Source: Cinnamomum chago
Taxonomy: Eukaryota; Streptophyta; Magnoliopsida; Laurales; Lauraceae
Direction of reading: 5' to 3'
Assembly (NCBI GenBank): GCA_038049695.1
Contig: CP142451.1
Coordinates: 66,159,501 to 66,223,500, forward strand
DNA length: 64,000 bases
A model generated the notes under the pieces. The model searched no databases. It was not told the origin of the DNA and was given only the letters and a program-made list of their open reading frames with translations. The translations under genes and the position numbers were made by a program. This document shows, in pieces, positions 44,427-57,800 of the stretch. Each line of letters opens with the position of its first letter. Position 1 is the stretch's first letter.

Positions 44427-47400
44427 TGTGAGAACCCGACCCCTAATCTCTTGGATAAGTGTTGTTTTATTTGTGGATTAGTTTCTTTTAGAGGGATTAG
44501 TATTTTTTGGGTTGAGTTTGTGAGCTAGAATGGTTTTTCTTCTAGTTTTGGGCTTTTAAGTGCTTTGGTAGCTTGTGGGGCCCTTTGGGGGTTCCCTTTT
44601 CGGCTTTGCATTTACTTGTGAGATTTTCCCGATTTGTTTCGTATTGTGTTTTTGGCCCGTTGCATTCATCTTGAGGAATCCTACAACTTTCATGTTGATC
44701 CCGTATCCATTTGAGAACCCGAAACCCGATTTCTTGGCCTTGAGGGCAAAACAGTCATTGCACACTAAATATGTACCCAAAACTCGATATTCTCGAAATC
44801 CGTGAAACATATACTTTTTGGAAACTAGATATTTCGACGATCATTTCTTCCTTCTTCGTCGAATTCATCCGAGGTCCCGAAAGAGATGATTTCAGCCACC
44901 CAAGTTCTTTAAGTTGTGGGACCCAAACCTCACTTGCTTATAAGAGGAACCCATCTCCTTCATTCATTTCACTCTTCATTTTCCAGCACAAACCAGCTGA
45001 ACCTAGGGTTCCTTGTGCTTCTCTTCTTCTTCTTGCTTCTTCATCTCCAAGCCACACCAATAGTTCATCAATCAAGAAATGGAGATCACCAACCTCTTCC
45101 TCATCTTGCAAGCTTTCCATTGATACCATTTGTGAAGAGAACCCTCCATCACAAGACTTCCTTTGAGCTTACCTTGTCCATTAGAGGACCTTGCAAGTAA
45201 GTGTTCTTCTTCATCTTCTAGATTTGTAATCTTCTAGCCTTAGAGAAGCTCCACCTTGATTATTGAAAGGTTTCATTGTCATTGCATTGTTTAACCCATT
45301 TTAGGGTTTGTTTTGGGGGTTTTTGTAGAGATTGTGGATCTTGAGCTTGAGAGGTGATTAGGAGCTTGATTTGCTTGATTAGAGTCAAAGGCAAGTGGAT
45401 GAATGGATTGTTTTGATTATTAACATGTTTTGTGAGAAAAATCTTGTTTCATTAAGGGTTTTGGTGATTTTAGTAGTTGTCTTTACTATGATTAATATTG
45501 ATTTCGAAATGTGCTTATTGATGAGTTTATTCCCTCTTGTTCATGCTTGGAAATTATATGCATCATATTGGCAAGGTTTCAAATGGTTTCACATGAATGA
45601 GTTTTCTCCACCTTGAGATTTGTTGTGAATGGAAAGAATGGAAAGGGAGAAACTTGAAATGAGGAGCTCTTTAGCTCATATCATTGTCTTGGAAACATGT
45701 ATTTTAGTCTTCTTGTTTATAGTTCTATGTGATTGTTTAAGTGTTGGAAAGGAAAGGAAAAAGAGGAGAAAAAATTCAGTTTCCCGGACCTGCTACACGC
45801 CCAGGTCCGATCGATCGGACCTACAGGCCGATCGATCGGTCTGTCTTTAACTGTAAGGCTTTTTGAGCCGATCGATCGGACTCCGTGTATAACTGGGACA
45901 GAAATTTCGGAAGTTTGAGTCCAGTGAAATTTGATATTGTTTTTTTTTGGAAACCTTTGGGCTTTCTATGAGTCCTAGGGGTATATACCTTAGTGTTAAG
46001 ACCAATTATACCCTAATCTAAGGTCTCTAAGACTAGGGAACTAAAAAGGAAAGAATGGTGATGATCTAGGCACTAATTCTCGGTTTTAGGTGGGACCCTG
46101 GCTACCCTCTTTGGACTGTTTGGACCATGTGTGAGAATGTCTTGAGCCGACACGCCTCACGGTTGGTTCGGTGGCATCGGAGTTCAATCCATTTCAATCT
46201 TGAACGGGATGGAACGACGCGATATCTTCTTTATATCAAAACACAAGTCTTTTCCTTGGTTATCGCGAATTCTATTCCTTTCGGTGACTGAATAGGTTGC
46301 TCGATGTTTCTGGATTAATGTCATGCCTAGGATGGACCGTTCATAATCTTGATTCTTTTCTATTGTAACATCTAGTACTACCCATAAGCTCATTTTAAGT
46401 TTGGTAAATCGAAAAGTGCATAAGGAGCCCGGAATGTCTTCAAACTCAAGGAGTACCAAGTAATTATTATAATCGACATACGGGACCCCTATTCACTTAA
46501 ATAGATCTTGAAACCGATATTTTTACCCGAAATTGTTATAGTTCATTGTTTCACCTCTTTTCCCGAGATTTGCATCACATGACTTGTTTCCCGAAAGCAT
46601 TGAAGTTACACTGGTAACAGTTATTTGTCCCGAAATGTATTGCCCGATATGAAGTGACAGTGTGCCCTTGAGCACCCCCGTTTTACCCATTTATTTATTG
46701 TACTTGATTTACTTGCATATGTCCCGATTTGTTATTTGACCTATGAGTCGGCATCACTAAGCTTGGATACCTTGTCGGTTTGATCCACCGACTTGGAAAT
46801 CCCTCTCCCGTCCCGCCAGCTGCAGTTTGGATCCCGATACCCGGTTATTACCGTGGTCCCGTCCCGATACCCGGTTCGCTACCGTGGTCCCGTTCCCGTA
46901 TATTTATATTGTAAATATGATTTACGTTGGGTCTCCTCACCTTGTGTGACTGAGACCAACGTCCCGTTATACTCTTGTCACTTCGGTGATAGAGGACTTA
47001 GCTTCTTGTGATTGCCATCTTGCCAGTTCCCGATTCCTTGGATACCCGACATGTTTTATATTGCTTACTTGCTTTCCGATAAATGATTCGTTTCCTTTAT
47101 GAAAGTTGTTATTTAAACAAGTGTTAATATTCTCCAATGTAAATTCAGTTATTACTATATTGCCTTCTGTTCTTTGTACCCGCACATGTTTTAAATGAAT
47201 GCCGGTTGAGCGAATACCCATGCTTTTACATATGTTTCACACGATCGATGGTTTTACTAGATTTATGTGATTACACATGTTTTAAATGAATACCCGAATT
47301 GTTAAATATCCGTGCTTTGTTTTAAATGACATTTGGCTTGTGAGATTCCTATGTTTATACCTGTTTTAAATGATTACCCGATTGTTAAATATCCATGCTT

Positions 47401-48454
47401 TGAAATATGTTTCAAATGACACTTGTTTGCCAGATCCCTACGTTTATACCTGTTTTAAACGATATCCGGTTTGTTAAATATCCATGCGTTGAAATATGTT
47501 TAAATGAACACTAGTTTTGTCAGATTTCTTTGGTTACACCTGTTTAAATGAACACCCGATTTGTTAAATATCCGTATTTCTACATAGGTTTCAAATGGAC
47601 ATTGGTTTTGCTAGACTGCTATGAATACCTGGTTTGTTGTATACTTATGTTTTTACTTAAGTTTCAAATGAACGTTGTTTTGCCATACCGCTATATTTAT
47701 ACATGTTTTAGACGAACACCCGATTGTCAAACATCTATGATTATAGATGATGTAAACGAACACATGTTTTATGAGATATTCATGTTTTACCCATGCTTGA
47801 AATGAATACAGGTTTTCCCCGAGATTCCCGACTTTGCACCCGTTTAATTATATGCAGCATTTGATCGAATAGCATGATTTATCTTATGTTTTTTCTTCAG
47901 TATATTTGTTATCTTTTCATCCACCTGCCAGACCGTCGTGTCTGACCCACTACTTTTGGTACTCAGGTTCAGATTTCTTCGTCCCGAGTTGAGTGCTTGA
48001 GTTGGCTGTGGAGCCATGTTTTGCAGGTTGTTTTGTCGGCTATGTCATGTAGACATTGAGCTTGACATCGGAGCTACGTCAAATTTGGGGTAGTAGTTTA
48101 TAGCTTATTGTTGTATGGCTTTTATTAGCCTTTTTCTTGGGATTCTTAATTAATGTACATTGATAATTGTAACTTGAACATATTTGGGAATGTATTATCC
48201 TGTTACTGTCAGCTCTGTAATTTATTGTGATGGTTACTCCAGTCTGATATGATTCTTGATATAATAGCTCTGTGCTAAAGGTTGAGTGCGACGCGGAATC
48301 CGATGGCCACGGACTTCGGGTCGCAACGCCACAAATGCTTCCGAAAAATATTCAGAATGTGTTGTCTTCACACACGCGGATCCTGGGAGAAGTATAATAC
48401 ATTTATGCTTAAATCCCATTCCCGCCCCCGAGGTTCCGGTTCGGGGGCGTGACA
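44427..48454 (+). repeat. family B LTR1
   Basis: 4028 bp, TGTGAGAACCCGACC to GGGGGCGTGACA. TATA-like TTATAAG lies near 44940. About 860 bp downstream is a palindrome cluster (45803-45880). A long stretch near 47180-47800 is a diverged tandem series with TGTTTTAAATGA and GATTGTTAAATATCC words. Frames inside are chance. Confidence 0.95.
45803..45880 (+). promoter_or_regulatory. GATCGATC palindrome cluster in LTR1
   Basis: Contains the perfect 20-bp palindrome AGGTCCGATCGATCGGACCT (45803-45822) and two further CCGATCGATCGG words (about 45828-45839 and 45868-45879). The copy in LTR2 (56205-56282) has one word altered to CCGATCAATCGG. Role unknown. Confidence 0.6.
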
Positions 48455-48457
48455 GAC

Positions 48458-48472
48458 TGGTATCAGAGCGGG
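48458..48472 (+). other. primer-binding site of family B
   Basis: TGGTATCAGAGCGGG lies three bases after LTR1. The same site follows LTR2 at 58860-58874. Confidence 0.9.
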
Positions 48473-49826
48473 CAGGTTTCTCGGAAATAAAACACTCTAG
48501 GAACCTTAAGACGTGTGGTGAGGACTCTTTTTCTTTTCTCTAGTTGTTTTTGTGAGTTTGTGCCTGTTTTTCTTCTAGTGGGGGAGACTATTTTTGTCTC
48601 CTTTTCTTGTCCTTGTTGTTAGTGAATTTGGGGGACCAAATTCTTTCTAGTGGGGGAGAATTTAGTGTCTCCGCACCCACATTTAGTTCCTTTTCCTTGT
48701 TTTCACGCCAGAGAGTCAGAGTTTTGTGGACTTAGCATGTGTTTCTCGAAGGACATGGGCAGAATTTTCAGCTTTTCGATGTCACAGATGGAGCTAGAGA
48801 AGGAATTTGCGACCAATTGTTCGTCAGTAAGGAATGTGAGCAGCATATGGAGACCCAATTACAGTTGATCGTGTACCGTCAGAGGATTCGTCAAGCAAGT
48901 AAGTGTGGATTTTTGGATAAACTTGGATTATTTTCCTAAGTCAGAAGACTCCATGAGCCGAATAAGTGGTAGACTTTATGAGGTTTGAAGTGATTTTCAG
49001 TGGTGCAGCTTCAAGAAGATGCGAAAAGTTAGAAATTTCTTGAGTATTGACGAGCTTGTGACAGGGAATTGTTGGAGGAGGTTTAACAGTTGCAGTTATG
49101 ATGGCGAGTCAACTCAGCAGGATGTTTCAGTGGATGATTAAAAGCATAGGAAATTAGTTTTCTGCTGCATTGTAGAGAGTTACATGTGGAATTGATTGTT
49201 ACTTGATCACATGTTGAGAAGATTTAGTGGACTTTACCGACTTGTAGAACATCAGTTTGGGGCAGAGTACAGATACAAGCAGGAGAATCATCACCTATGG
49301 ACAATGACAGTTGAAGGATTCAGAGAAGAATGAGTTTGTCAGAAGCACACCTCACGAAGTGTGGACATGTGGAGTAGCATGACAGTTAAAGTGTGGACGG
49401 GTCTAGTCAGAGCTGGAAACTTACAGAGCTGTGAACCTTGTGTTTTCAGTGAGCAGATAAAGATGAGTAAAGTGTTCAGAGAACCGTTCAAATATTTGAT
49501 TGAATCAGCTTGGTATATGAAGGAGTGACAGATTTCCAAGTCATTCACCTCGAAGATTGCGCATTGGCAGGAGGCCTAATTTCGACAACTTTGACAGAGA
49601 CGACAGAAGAGTACAGAGGACTGGACGACATTGCCTAAAGTAAGAGATATCTGGTAGTACTAAACGTCACCAATGTTCCGAAGTCAGGGCAGATAGAAGG
49701 ATAAGGCAATATTTCAAGGTAAAGACATGTCCAAACCGGCAGAGACCGACTGTTGTGCAGTGGACCAAGAGCAACGGACAGAAACAGTTAGAGCTTCAAA
49801 TGTTGAAGAATAGTGAAAGGACAAGC
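48473..49826 (+). other. family B interior, left part, non-coding
   Basis: No open frame with a recognisable domain. The stretch has GTGGGGGAGA tracts near 48580 and 48650 and a purine-rich style like a decayed gag, but no zinc knuckle or capsid motif is visible. It ends at the TSD of the nested LTR. The first 1.09 kb is repeated after LTR2. Confidence 0.7.
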
Positions 49827-52800
49827 TGTAAGTCATGGGGATCCGAACCCTAGAGGGGGGGGGGGTGAATAGGGTGAGCTCCAATTATGACCAATTTTAA
49901 TCAATTTTAACTTCTTTAAAACAAACTAGTCATAAGTGATGATAATCAAACAATATGCGGAAGCTAACAAAAGAATCACCACAAAGCAATCACCATCACA
50001 CAAGGATTTATAGTGGTTCGGCCTCAATGCCTACATCCACTACCGGCTTGTGAATCAACACCCCACCGGATTTCCACTATATATGCTTTTCAATAGGCTA
50101 AGCAATAACCTTTACATTATGCTTTCCAAGGCTAAGCAATAACCTTTACATTGATGTTTTTCAAGGCTTAACATCAACCTATCCCTTACGCTTTTATAGG
50201 CTAAGCAATAACCTCTTCAACCACAAGGTTGGTTATCTCACTAAGGTAGTGTCTATAAACACTTGATGGAGATTCAATTAAGCTCATTACAATGCCTCTT
50301 AATTAGGCGGATATGGAAGTGAAAATCTAATACACACTCACACTATGAATGCAAAGATGAAAGTACATGAAGTGTGTGTGTGTGGTCCTCAATCATTTTG
50401 AAAATGAAAGCTCATAAATGTATGCCTAAGGCTTTTGAAAGTTTTAGCTCAAAAACATTTATGATTGAGGAAGTGCAAGTCACATGTTAAAAGTAACAAC
50501 TTGTTAATGAGATCAAAGATACACAAGTTGTATGAAATTAATTAGCTCAAAACATGTGATGCATAGGGATGTCAATCAAATCAACATGAAGCTCAAAACA
50601 TAAAAATAGATTTGATTGAAAATAGGGGACAAATCATATGTAATTATAAATACAACTTGAATATGATATACCTATCAAAGTAAGGCAAGTTGTGAAACTT
50701 TTGTTAGGGTTTTTATAGATTACAATTTGATGGATGCATTATCATTCAAGCATCATTTGATTTACACACTTGCATTGGTTTTAAATAAACTTGAAATCTT
50801 GTTTTATTCATGCATTGCTTTTAAGATTTGTAAAAGTATTGATTTATGCATGATTTGTCTTTTTACCTTGGATGCATTTGATTTAGAAAAGAGTTTTTCA
50901 AGAAATCAAGCAAGCCTTTGTTTTAAACTTTTGAATCTTTTTAGGCTTTTTATGTCATGTTTTAAAAACCATTAGAATCTTTAAAACATGTTTTCCAAAC
51001 TTGATTTAGTGGCCAAAAGGTCCCCCAAAGCAAAACCTTCAAATATGCAAAAGTTGCATTTTTTGCAAAAAGGGGGTGTCCCGGCAGTGTCGCTGTCGAC
51101 TGAGACACAGGTCTCGGTCGACCGAGACAACTGCAGGCAGAATTTTGCCTGAAGCCCCAACGGTCAGAAATCTGACCGTTGTGTGTTCCCGGTCGACCGA
51201 GGCCTGTTTCCTGGTCGACCGAGGACTAGCCGTTGGCAACTTTTTGCTATAAATATGAGTTCTTTCCCTTGCCAAAAGTTGGGAATTTTAAGCCCCTCCT
51301 TGAGAGGTATTGAGGCATATCAAAAGGGAAAAGAACCAAGGGATGAAGGGGATTATTAGGAAAGCTAAAAGCTTGGATTAATGAAGTTAAACTACCAAGT
51401 AGGCTCTTCCTTCCTTAATCATATGTTTTCATGCTTTGTTTTATTTTTGGTAAATCATTTCTAGCATGTTAAACTATGTTTGTGTTGTGTCCTTAACATG
51501 TTTTATGTTTTGAGTTGATTTATTGTTTTGGATACAACATCATATGATTCAATCAAAGTAGTACTTAATCTTTGGTAAATCTAAGTAGATCATGTTAATG
51601 GAAAAATCTTTGAAATCACATGTAACATGATCCATATACTTTGTTGAATCTTTGGTTGTTGTTTTCCATCATAAGAAAATCACTTTCAAAACTATCTTAT
51701 GTTTTGGATTCAACTTCTTTACAAATCATATGTTTTCATGTTTTGTTTTATCTTTGATAAATCTTTTGTAGCATATTAATCTATGATGTGTTGTATCCTT
51801 AGCATGGTTTATATTTTGAATAGATTTATTGTTTTGGATACTTCACCATTGATTCAATCAAAGTAGTACTTTATCTTTGGTAAATCTAAGTAGATCATGT
51901 TAATGAAATATGTAACATGATTCATATACTTTGTTGAATCATTGGTTGTTGTTTTTCCATCATAAGAAAATCTCTCTCAAATGTATCTTATGTTTTGGAT
52001 CCAACATCATTACAAATCATATGTGTATTATTGTTTTAAAGTTTCACAACTTGCCTTACTTTGATTGGTAAATCTTTTTCAAGTTGTCCTTATAATTACA
52101 TATGATTTGTCCCCTCTTTTCAATCAAATCTATTTTTATGTGTTGAGCTACATTGATGATTTGATTGACATCCCTATGCATCACATGTTTAGAGCTAATC
52201 CATTTCATACAACTTGTGTAACTTTGATATCATTAACAAGTTGTTACTTTTAACATGTGATTGCATTACTTCCTCAATCATAAATGTTTTATGAGCTAAA
52301 ACTTTCAAAAGCCTTAGGCATACATTTATGAACTTTCATTTTCAAAATGATTGAGGACCACACACACACACTTCATATACTTTCATCCTTGCATTCATAG
52401 TGTGAGTGTGTATTTGTTTTTCACTTCCATATCCGCCTATTTAAGAGGCATTGTAATGAGCTAAATAGAATCTCCATCAAGTGTATGTTAGACACTAACT
52501 TAGAGAGATAACCAACCTTGTTGTTGAAGAGGTTATTGCTTAGCCTATAAAAGCATAGTGTATAGGTTGATGTTAAGCCTTGAAAAACATCAATGTAAGG
52601 TTATTGCTTAGCCTTGGAAAGCATATTGTAAAGGTTATTGCTTAGCCTATTGAAAAGCATAAATAGTGGAAATCCGGTGGGGTGTTGGATCACAAGCCGG
52701 TAGTGGATGTAGGCATTGAGGCCGAACCACTATAAATACTTGTGTGATGGTGTTTGCTTTGTGGTGATTATTTTTATTAGCTTCCGCATATTGTTTGATA

Positions 52801-54358
52801 ATCATCACTTGTGACTAGTTGGTTTTCAAGAAGTTAAAATTAGTTAAAATTGGTCATAATTGGAGTTCACCCTATTCACCCCCCCTCTAGGGTTCGGATC
52901 CCCATGGATTTACAACTTTAAAACAATAATACACATATGATTTGTAAAGATGTTGAATCCAAAACATAAGATACATTTGAAAGGGATTTTCTTATGATGG
53001 AAAAACAACAACCAAAGATTCAACCAAGTATATGAATCATGTTACATATTTCATTAACATGATCTACTTAGATTTACCAAAGATAAAGTACTACTTGGAC
53101 TGAATCAAATGGTGATGTATCCAAAACAATAGATCTATTCAAAATATAAGACATGCTAAGGATACAACACATCATAGGTTAACATGTTACTAAAGATTTA
53201 CCAATGATAAAACAAAACATGAAAACATATGATTTGTAAAGAAGTTGAGTCCAAAACATAAGATAGTTTTGAAAGTGATTTTCTTATGATGGAAAACAAC
53301 AACCAAAGATTCAACCAAGTATAGGAATCATGTTACATATAATTTCAAAGGTTCTTTCATTAACATGATCTACTTAGATTTACCAATTCAAGTACTATTT
53401 GGATTGAATCATATGGTGTTGTATCCAAAACAATAAATCAACTCAAAACATAAAATATGTTAAGGACACAACACAAACATAGTTTATCATGCTACAAATG
53501 ATTTACCAAAAATAAAAGAAAGCATGAAAACATATGATTAAGGAAAGTAAAGCATACTTGGTGATTTAACTTCATTAATCCAAGCTTTAGCTTTCCTAAT
53601 GCTCCCCTTCATCCCTTGGTTCTTTTCCCTTGAATATGCCTCAAAACCTCTCAAGGAGGGGCTTAAAATTCCCAACTTTTGGCAAAGGAAAGAACTCATA
53701 TTTATAGCAAAAAGTGCCCAACGGCTAGTCCTCGGTCGACCTGCAAAGAGGCCTCGGTCGACCATGAACACACAACGGGAAAAAAAATGACCGTTGGTGT
53801 TTCAGGGTGCAGTCACCCTGCAGTGGTCTCGGTCGACCGGCGACGCTGCCGGGTGACTGCCCTGGGACCAAAAAATCCATTTTTTGCACATTTGAAGGTA
53901 TTTCTTTGGGGAACTTTTTGGCCACTAAATCAAGCTAGAATAACATGTTCTAAGTCATTCTAAGATGTTTAAAAACATGAAACACACAAAGCCTAAAATG
54001 ATTCAAAAGTTTAAAACCAAAGGCTAGCTTGATTTGATAAAACTCTTTTCAAATGAGAATGCTTACAAAACTGATTCTGAAAATGATGAATGTATGCAAA
54101 GCTCAAACCTAAATTCTCAAAATGATTTTCCAAATATAATGCACAAAGAATTAGGTTTTCAAAAGAGTTTGGATTCTAAAACCAATGCATCCAAGTTTAG
54201 AACCAACACATGCATGAAACAATACTTTTGCAAATCTTAAAAGCTATGCATGTATAAAACCAGATTTCAAGGTTTTCTAAAACAATGCACGTGTGAGAAT
54301 TCAAATGATGCTAAAGTGAAAATGCATCCATCAAATTGCAAATACAAAATCCCTAACA
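49827..54358 (-). mobile_element. solo LTR of family C/D, minus strand, with another LTR nested in it
   Basis: On the minus strand it runs from TGTTAGGGATTTTG (54358) to a TTACA end (49827), with a perfect TSD CAAGC on both sides (49822-49826, 54359-54363). A plus-strand LTR (50702-52914) interrupts it. Without that insert its length is about 2314 bp. Family B interior continues on both sides, so it inserted there. Confidence 0.92.
50702..52914 (+). mobile_element. solo LTR of family C/D nested in the minus-strand one
   Basis: A 2213-bp LTR from TGTTAGGGTTTTTA to ATGGATTTACA with a perfect TSD ACTTT (50697-50701, 52915-52919). It contains a hairpin with perfect 11-bp arms (51158-51168 and 51171-51181), a TATA box CTATAAATA (51247-51255) and AGCCT-loop units (52527-52660). 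Its neighbours are homologous DNA in the opposite orientation. Confidence 0.93.
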
Positions 54359-54363
54359 CAAGC

Positions 54364-54815
54364 ATGATTGTGTCAGAGACTGATTGCTGTGCAAGGGATC
54401 AGGAGCACCGAGCATCAAGAGTTAGAGTTAGCAAGAGTTCTCCTTGAAGATGGTGTAATTGACATGAGACCCTAGCTTTGACAGTTGTGATGAAGTCGAC
54501 AGAATTGTTCCAAGAATTTTCGGCATCAGAGTGGTTAGAAGCGAGAGACTTGGTGGAACTTAGAAGGAGTCAGAGATAGCAGATTCCTTGAACAGTTAGA
54601 TTGGTATAGCAGTAACAGTTTTGAGCCAGTGATGGAATGTCTGACAACTGTTGATGGTTGACCGAAGAGTTCTACAGCGAGGATGATCCAGCGAGTCCAG
54701 TGCTTCCGAGAGGACCAGTTGGAGTAGTCGTTTGAGGTTTTCTTTTCGAAGTGTGGGATTGATGCCCCCGCTTGTTTTTGAGTTTGTTTAGTTCATTTGG
54801 AGGACCAAATGTTCT
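54364..54815 (+). other. family B interior, right part, non-coding
   Basis: Continues the interior after the nested LTR. No domain was recognised. It ends at the PPT. Confidence 0.7.
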
Positions 54816-54828
54816 AAGGGGGGGAGGA
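54816..54828 (+). other. polypurine tract of family B
   Basis: AAGGGGGGGAGGA ends immediately before the TG of LTR2, the normal plus-strand priming site. Confidence 0.9.
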
Positions 54829-57800
54829 TGTGAGAACCCGACCCCTAATCTCTTGGATTAGTGTTGTTTTATTTGTGGATTAGTTTCTTTTAGAGGGATT
54901 AGTATTTCTTGGGTTGAGTTTGTGAGCTAGAATGGTTTTTCTTCTAGTTTTGGGCTTTTGAGTGCTTTGGTAGCTTGTGGGGCCCTTTGGGGGTTCCCTT
55001 TTCGGCTTTGCATTTACTTGTGAGATTTTCCCGATTTGTTTCGTATTGTGTTTTTGGCCCGTTGCATTCATCTTGAGGAATCCTACAACTTTCATGTTGA
55101 TCCCGTATCCATTTGAGAACCCGAAACCCGATTTCTTGGCCTTGAGGGCAAAACAGTCATTGCACACTAAATATGTACCCAAAACTCGATATTCTCGAAA
55201 TCCGTGAAACATATACTTTTTGGAAACTAGATATTTCGACGATCATTTCTTCCTTCTTCGTCGAATTCATCCGAGGTCCCGAAAGAGATGATTTCAGCCA
55301 CCCAAGTTCTTTAAGTTGTGGGACCCAAACCTCACTTGCTTATAAGAGGAACCCATCTCCTTCATTCATTTCACTCTTCATTTTCCAGCACAAACCAGCT
55401 GAACCTAGGGTTCCTTGTGCTTCTCTTCTTCTTCTTGCTTCTTCATCTCCAAGCCACACCAATAGTTCATCAATCAAGAAATGGAGATCACCAACCTCTT
55501 CCTCATCTTGCAAGCTTTCCATTGATACCATTTGTGAAGAGAACCCTCCATCACAAGACTTCCTTTGAGCTTACCTTGTCCATTAGAGGACCTTGCAAGT
55601 AAGTGTTCTTCTTCATCTTCTAGATTTGTAATCTTCTAGCCTTAGAGAAGCTCCACCTTGATTATTGAAAGGTTTCATTGTCATTGCATTGTTTAACCCA
55701 TTTTAGGGTTTGTTTTGGGGGTTTTTGTAGAGATTGTGGATCTTGAGCTTGAGAGGTGATTAGGAGCTTGATTTGCTTGATTAGAGTCAAAGGCAAGTGG
55801 ATGAATGGATTGTTTTGATTATTAACATGTTTTGTGAGAAAAATCTTGTTTCATTAAGGGTTTTGGTGATTTTAGTAGTTGTCTTTACTATGATTAATAT
55901 TGATTTCGAAATGTGCTTATTGATGAGTTTATTCCCTCTTGTTCATGCTTGGAAATTATATGCATCATATTGGCAAGGTTTCAAATGGTTTCACATGAAT
56001 GAGTTTTCTCCACCTTGAGATTTGTTGTGAATGGAAAGAATGGAAAGGGAGAAACTTGAAATGAGGAGCTCTTTAGCTCATATCATTGTCTTGGAAACAT
56101 GTATTTTAGTCTTCTTGTTTATAGTTCTATGTGATTGTTTAAGTGTTGGAAAGGAAAGGAAAAAGAGGAGAAAAAATTCAGTTTCCCGGACCTGCTACAC
56201 GCCCAGGTCCGATCGATCGGACCTACAGGCCGATCAATCGGTCTGTCTTTAACTGTAAGGCTTTTTGAGCCGATCGATCGGACTCCGTGTATAACTGGGA
56301 CAGAAATTTCGGAAGTTTGAGTCCAGTGAAATTTGATATTGTTTTTTTTTGGAAACCTTTGGGCTTTCTATGAGTCCTAGGGGTATATACCTTAGTGTTA
56401 AGACCAATTATACCCTAATCTAAGGTCTCTAAGACTAGGGAACTAAAAAGGAAAGAATGGTGATGATCTAGGCACTAATTCTCGGTTTTAGGTGGGACCC
56501 TGGCTACCCTCTTTGGACTGTTTGGACCATGTGTGAGAATGTCTTGAGCCGACACGCCTCACGGTTGGTTCGGTGGCATCGGAGTTCAATCCATTTCAAT
56601 CTTGAACGGGATGGAACGACGCGATATCTTCTTTATATCAAAACACAAGTCTTTTCCTTGGTTATCGCGAATTCTATTCCTTTCGGTGACTGAATAGGTT
56701 GCTCGATGTTTCTGGATTAATGTCATGCCTAGGATGGACCGTTCATAATCTTGATTCTTTTCTATTGTAACATCTAGTACTACCCATAAGCTCATTTTAA
56801 GTTTGGTAAATCGAAAAGTGCATAAGGAGCCCGGAATGTCTTCAAACTCAAGGAGTACCAAGTAATTATTATAATCGACATACGGGACCCCTATTCACTT
56901 AAATAGATCTTGAAACCGATATTTTTACCCGAAATTGTTATAGTTCATTGTTTCACCTCTTTTCCCGAGATTTGCATCACATGACTTGTTTCCCGAAAGC
57001 ATTGAAGTTACACTGGTAACAGTTATTTGTCCCGAAATGTATTGCCCGATATGAAGTGACAGTGTGCCCTTGAGCACCCCCGTTTTACCCATTTATTTAT
57101 TGTACTTGATTTACTTGCATATGTCCCGATTTGTTATTTGACCTATGAGTCGGCATCACTAAGCTTGGATACCTTGTCGGTTTGATCCACCGACTTGGAA
57201 ATCCCTCTCCCGTCCCGCCAGCTGCAGTTTGGATCCCGATACCCGGTTATTACCGTGGTCCCGTCCCGATACCCGGTTCGCTACCGTGGTCCCGTTCCCG
57301 TATATTTATATTGTAAATATGATTTACGTTGGGTCTCCTCACCTTGTGTGACTGAGACCAACGTCCCGTTATACTCTTGTCACTTCGGTGATAGAGGACT
57401 TAGCTTCTTGTGATTGCCATCTTGCCAGTTCCCGATTCCTTGGATACCCGACATGTTTTATATTGCTTACTTGCTTTCCGATAAATGATTCGTTTCCTTT
57501 ATGAAAGTTGTTATTTAAACAAGTGTTAATATTCTCCAATGTAAATTCAGTTATTACTATATTGCCTTCTGTTCTTTGTACCCGCACATGTTTTAAATGA
57601 ATGCCGGTTGAGCGAATACCCATGCTTTTACATATGTTTCACACGATCGATGGTTTTACTAGATTTATGTGATTACACATGTTTTAAATGAATACCCGAA
57701 TTGTTAAATATCCGTGCTTTGTTTTAAATGACATTTGGCTTGTGAGATTCCTATGTTTATACCTGTTTTAAATGATTACCCGATTGTTAAATATCCATGC

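Noticed and set aside
44771..45166. 131-codon frame duplicated in LTR1 and LTR2 (also at 55173) as a conserved gene
   Set aside because: It is duplicated only because the LTRs are copies. It lies just past the TATA-like box in the leader part of the LTR, has no domain, and the related B' LTR does not keep it open.
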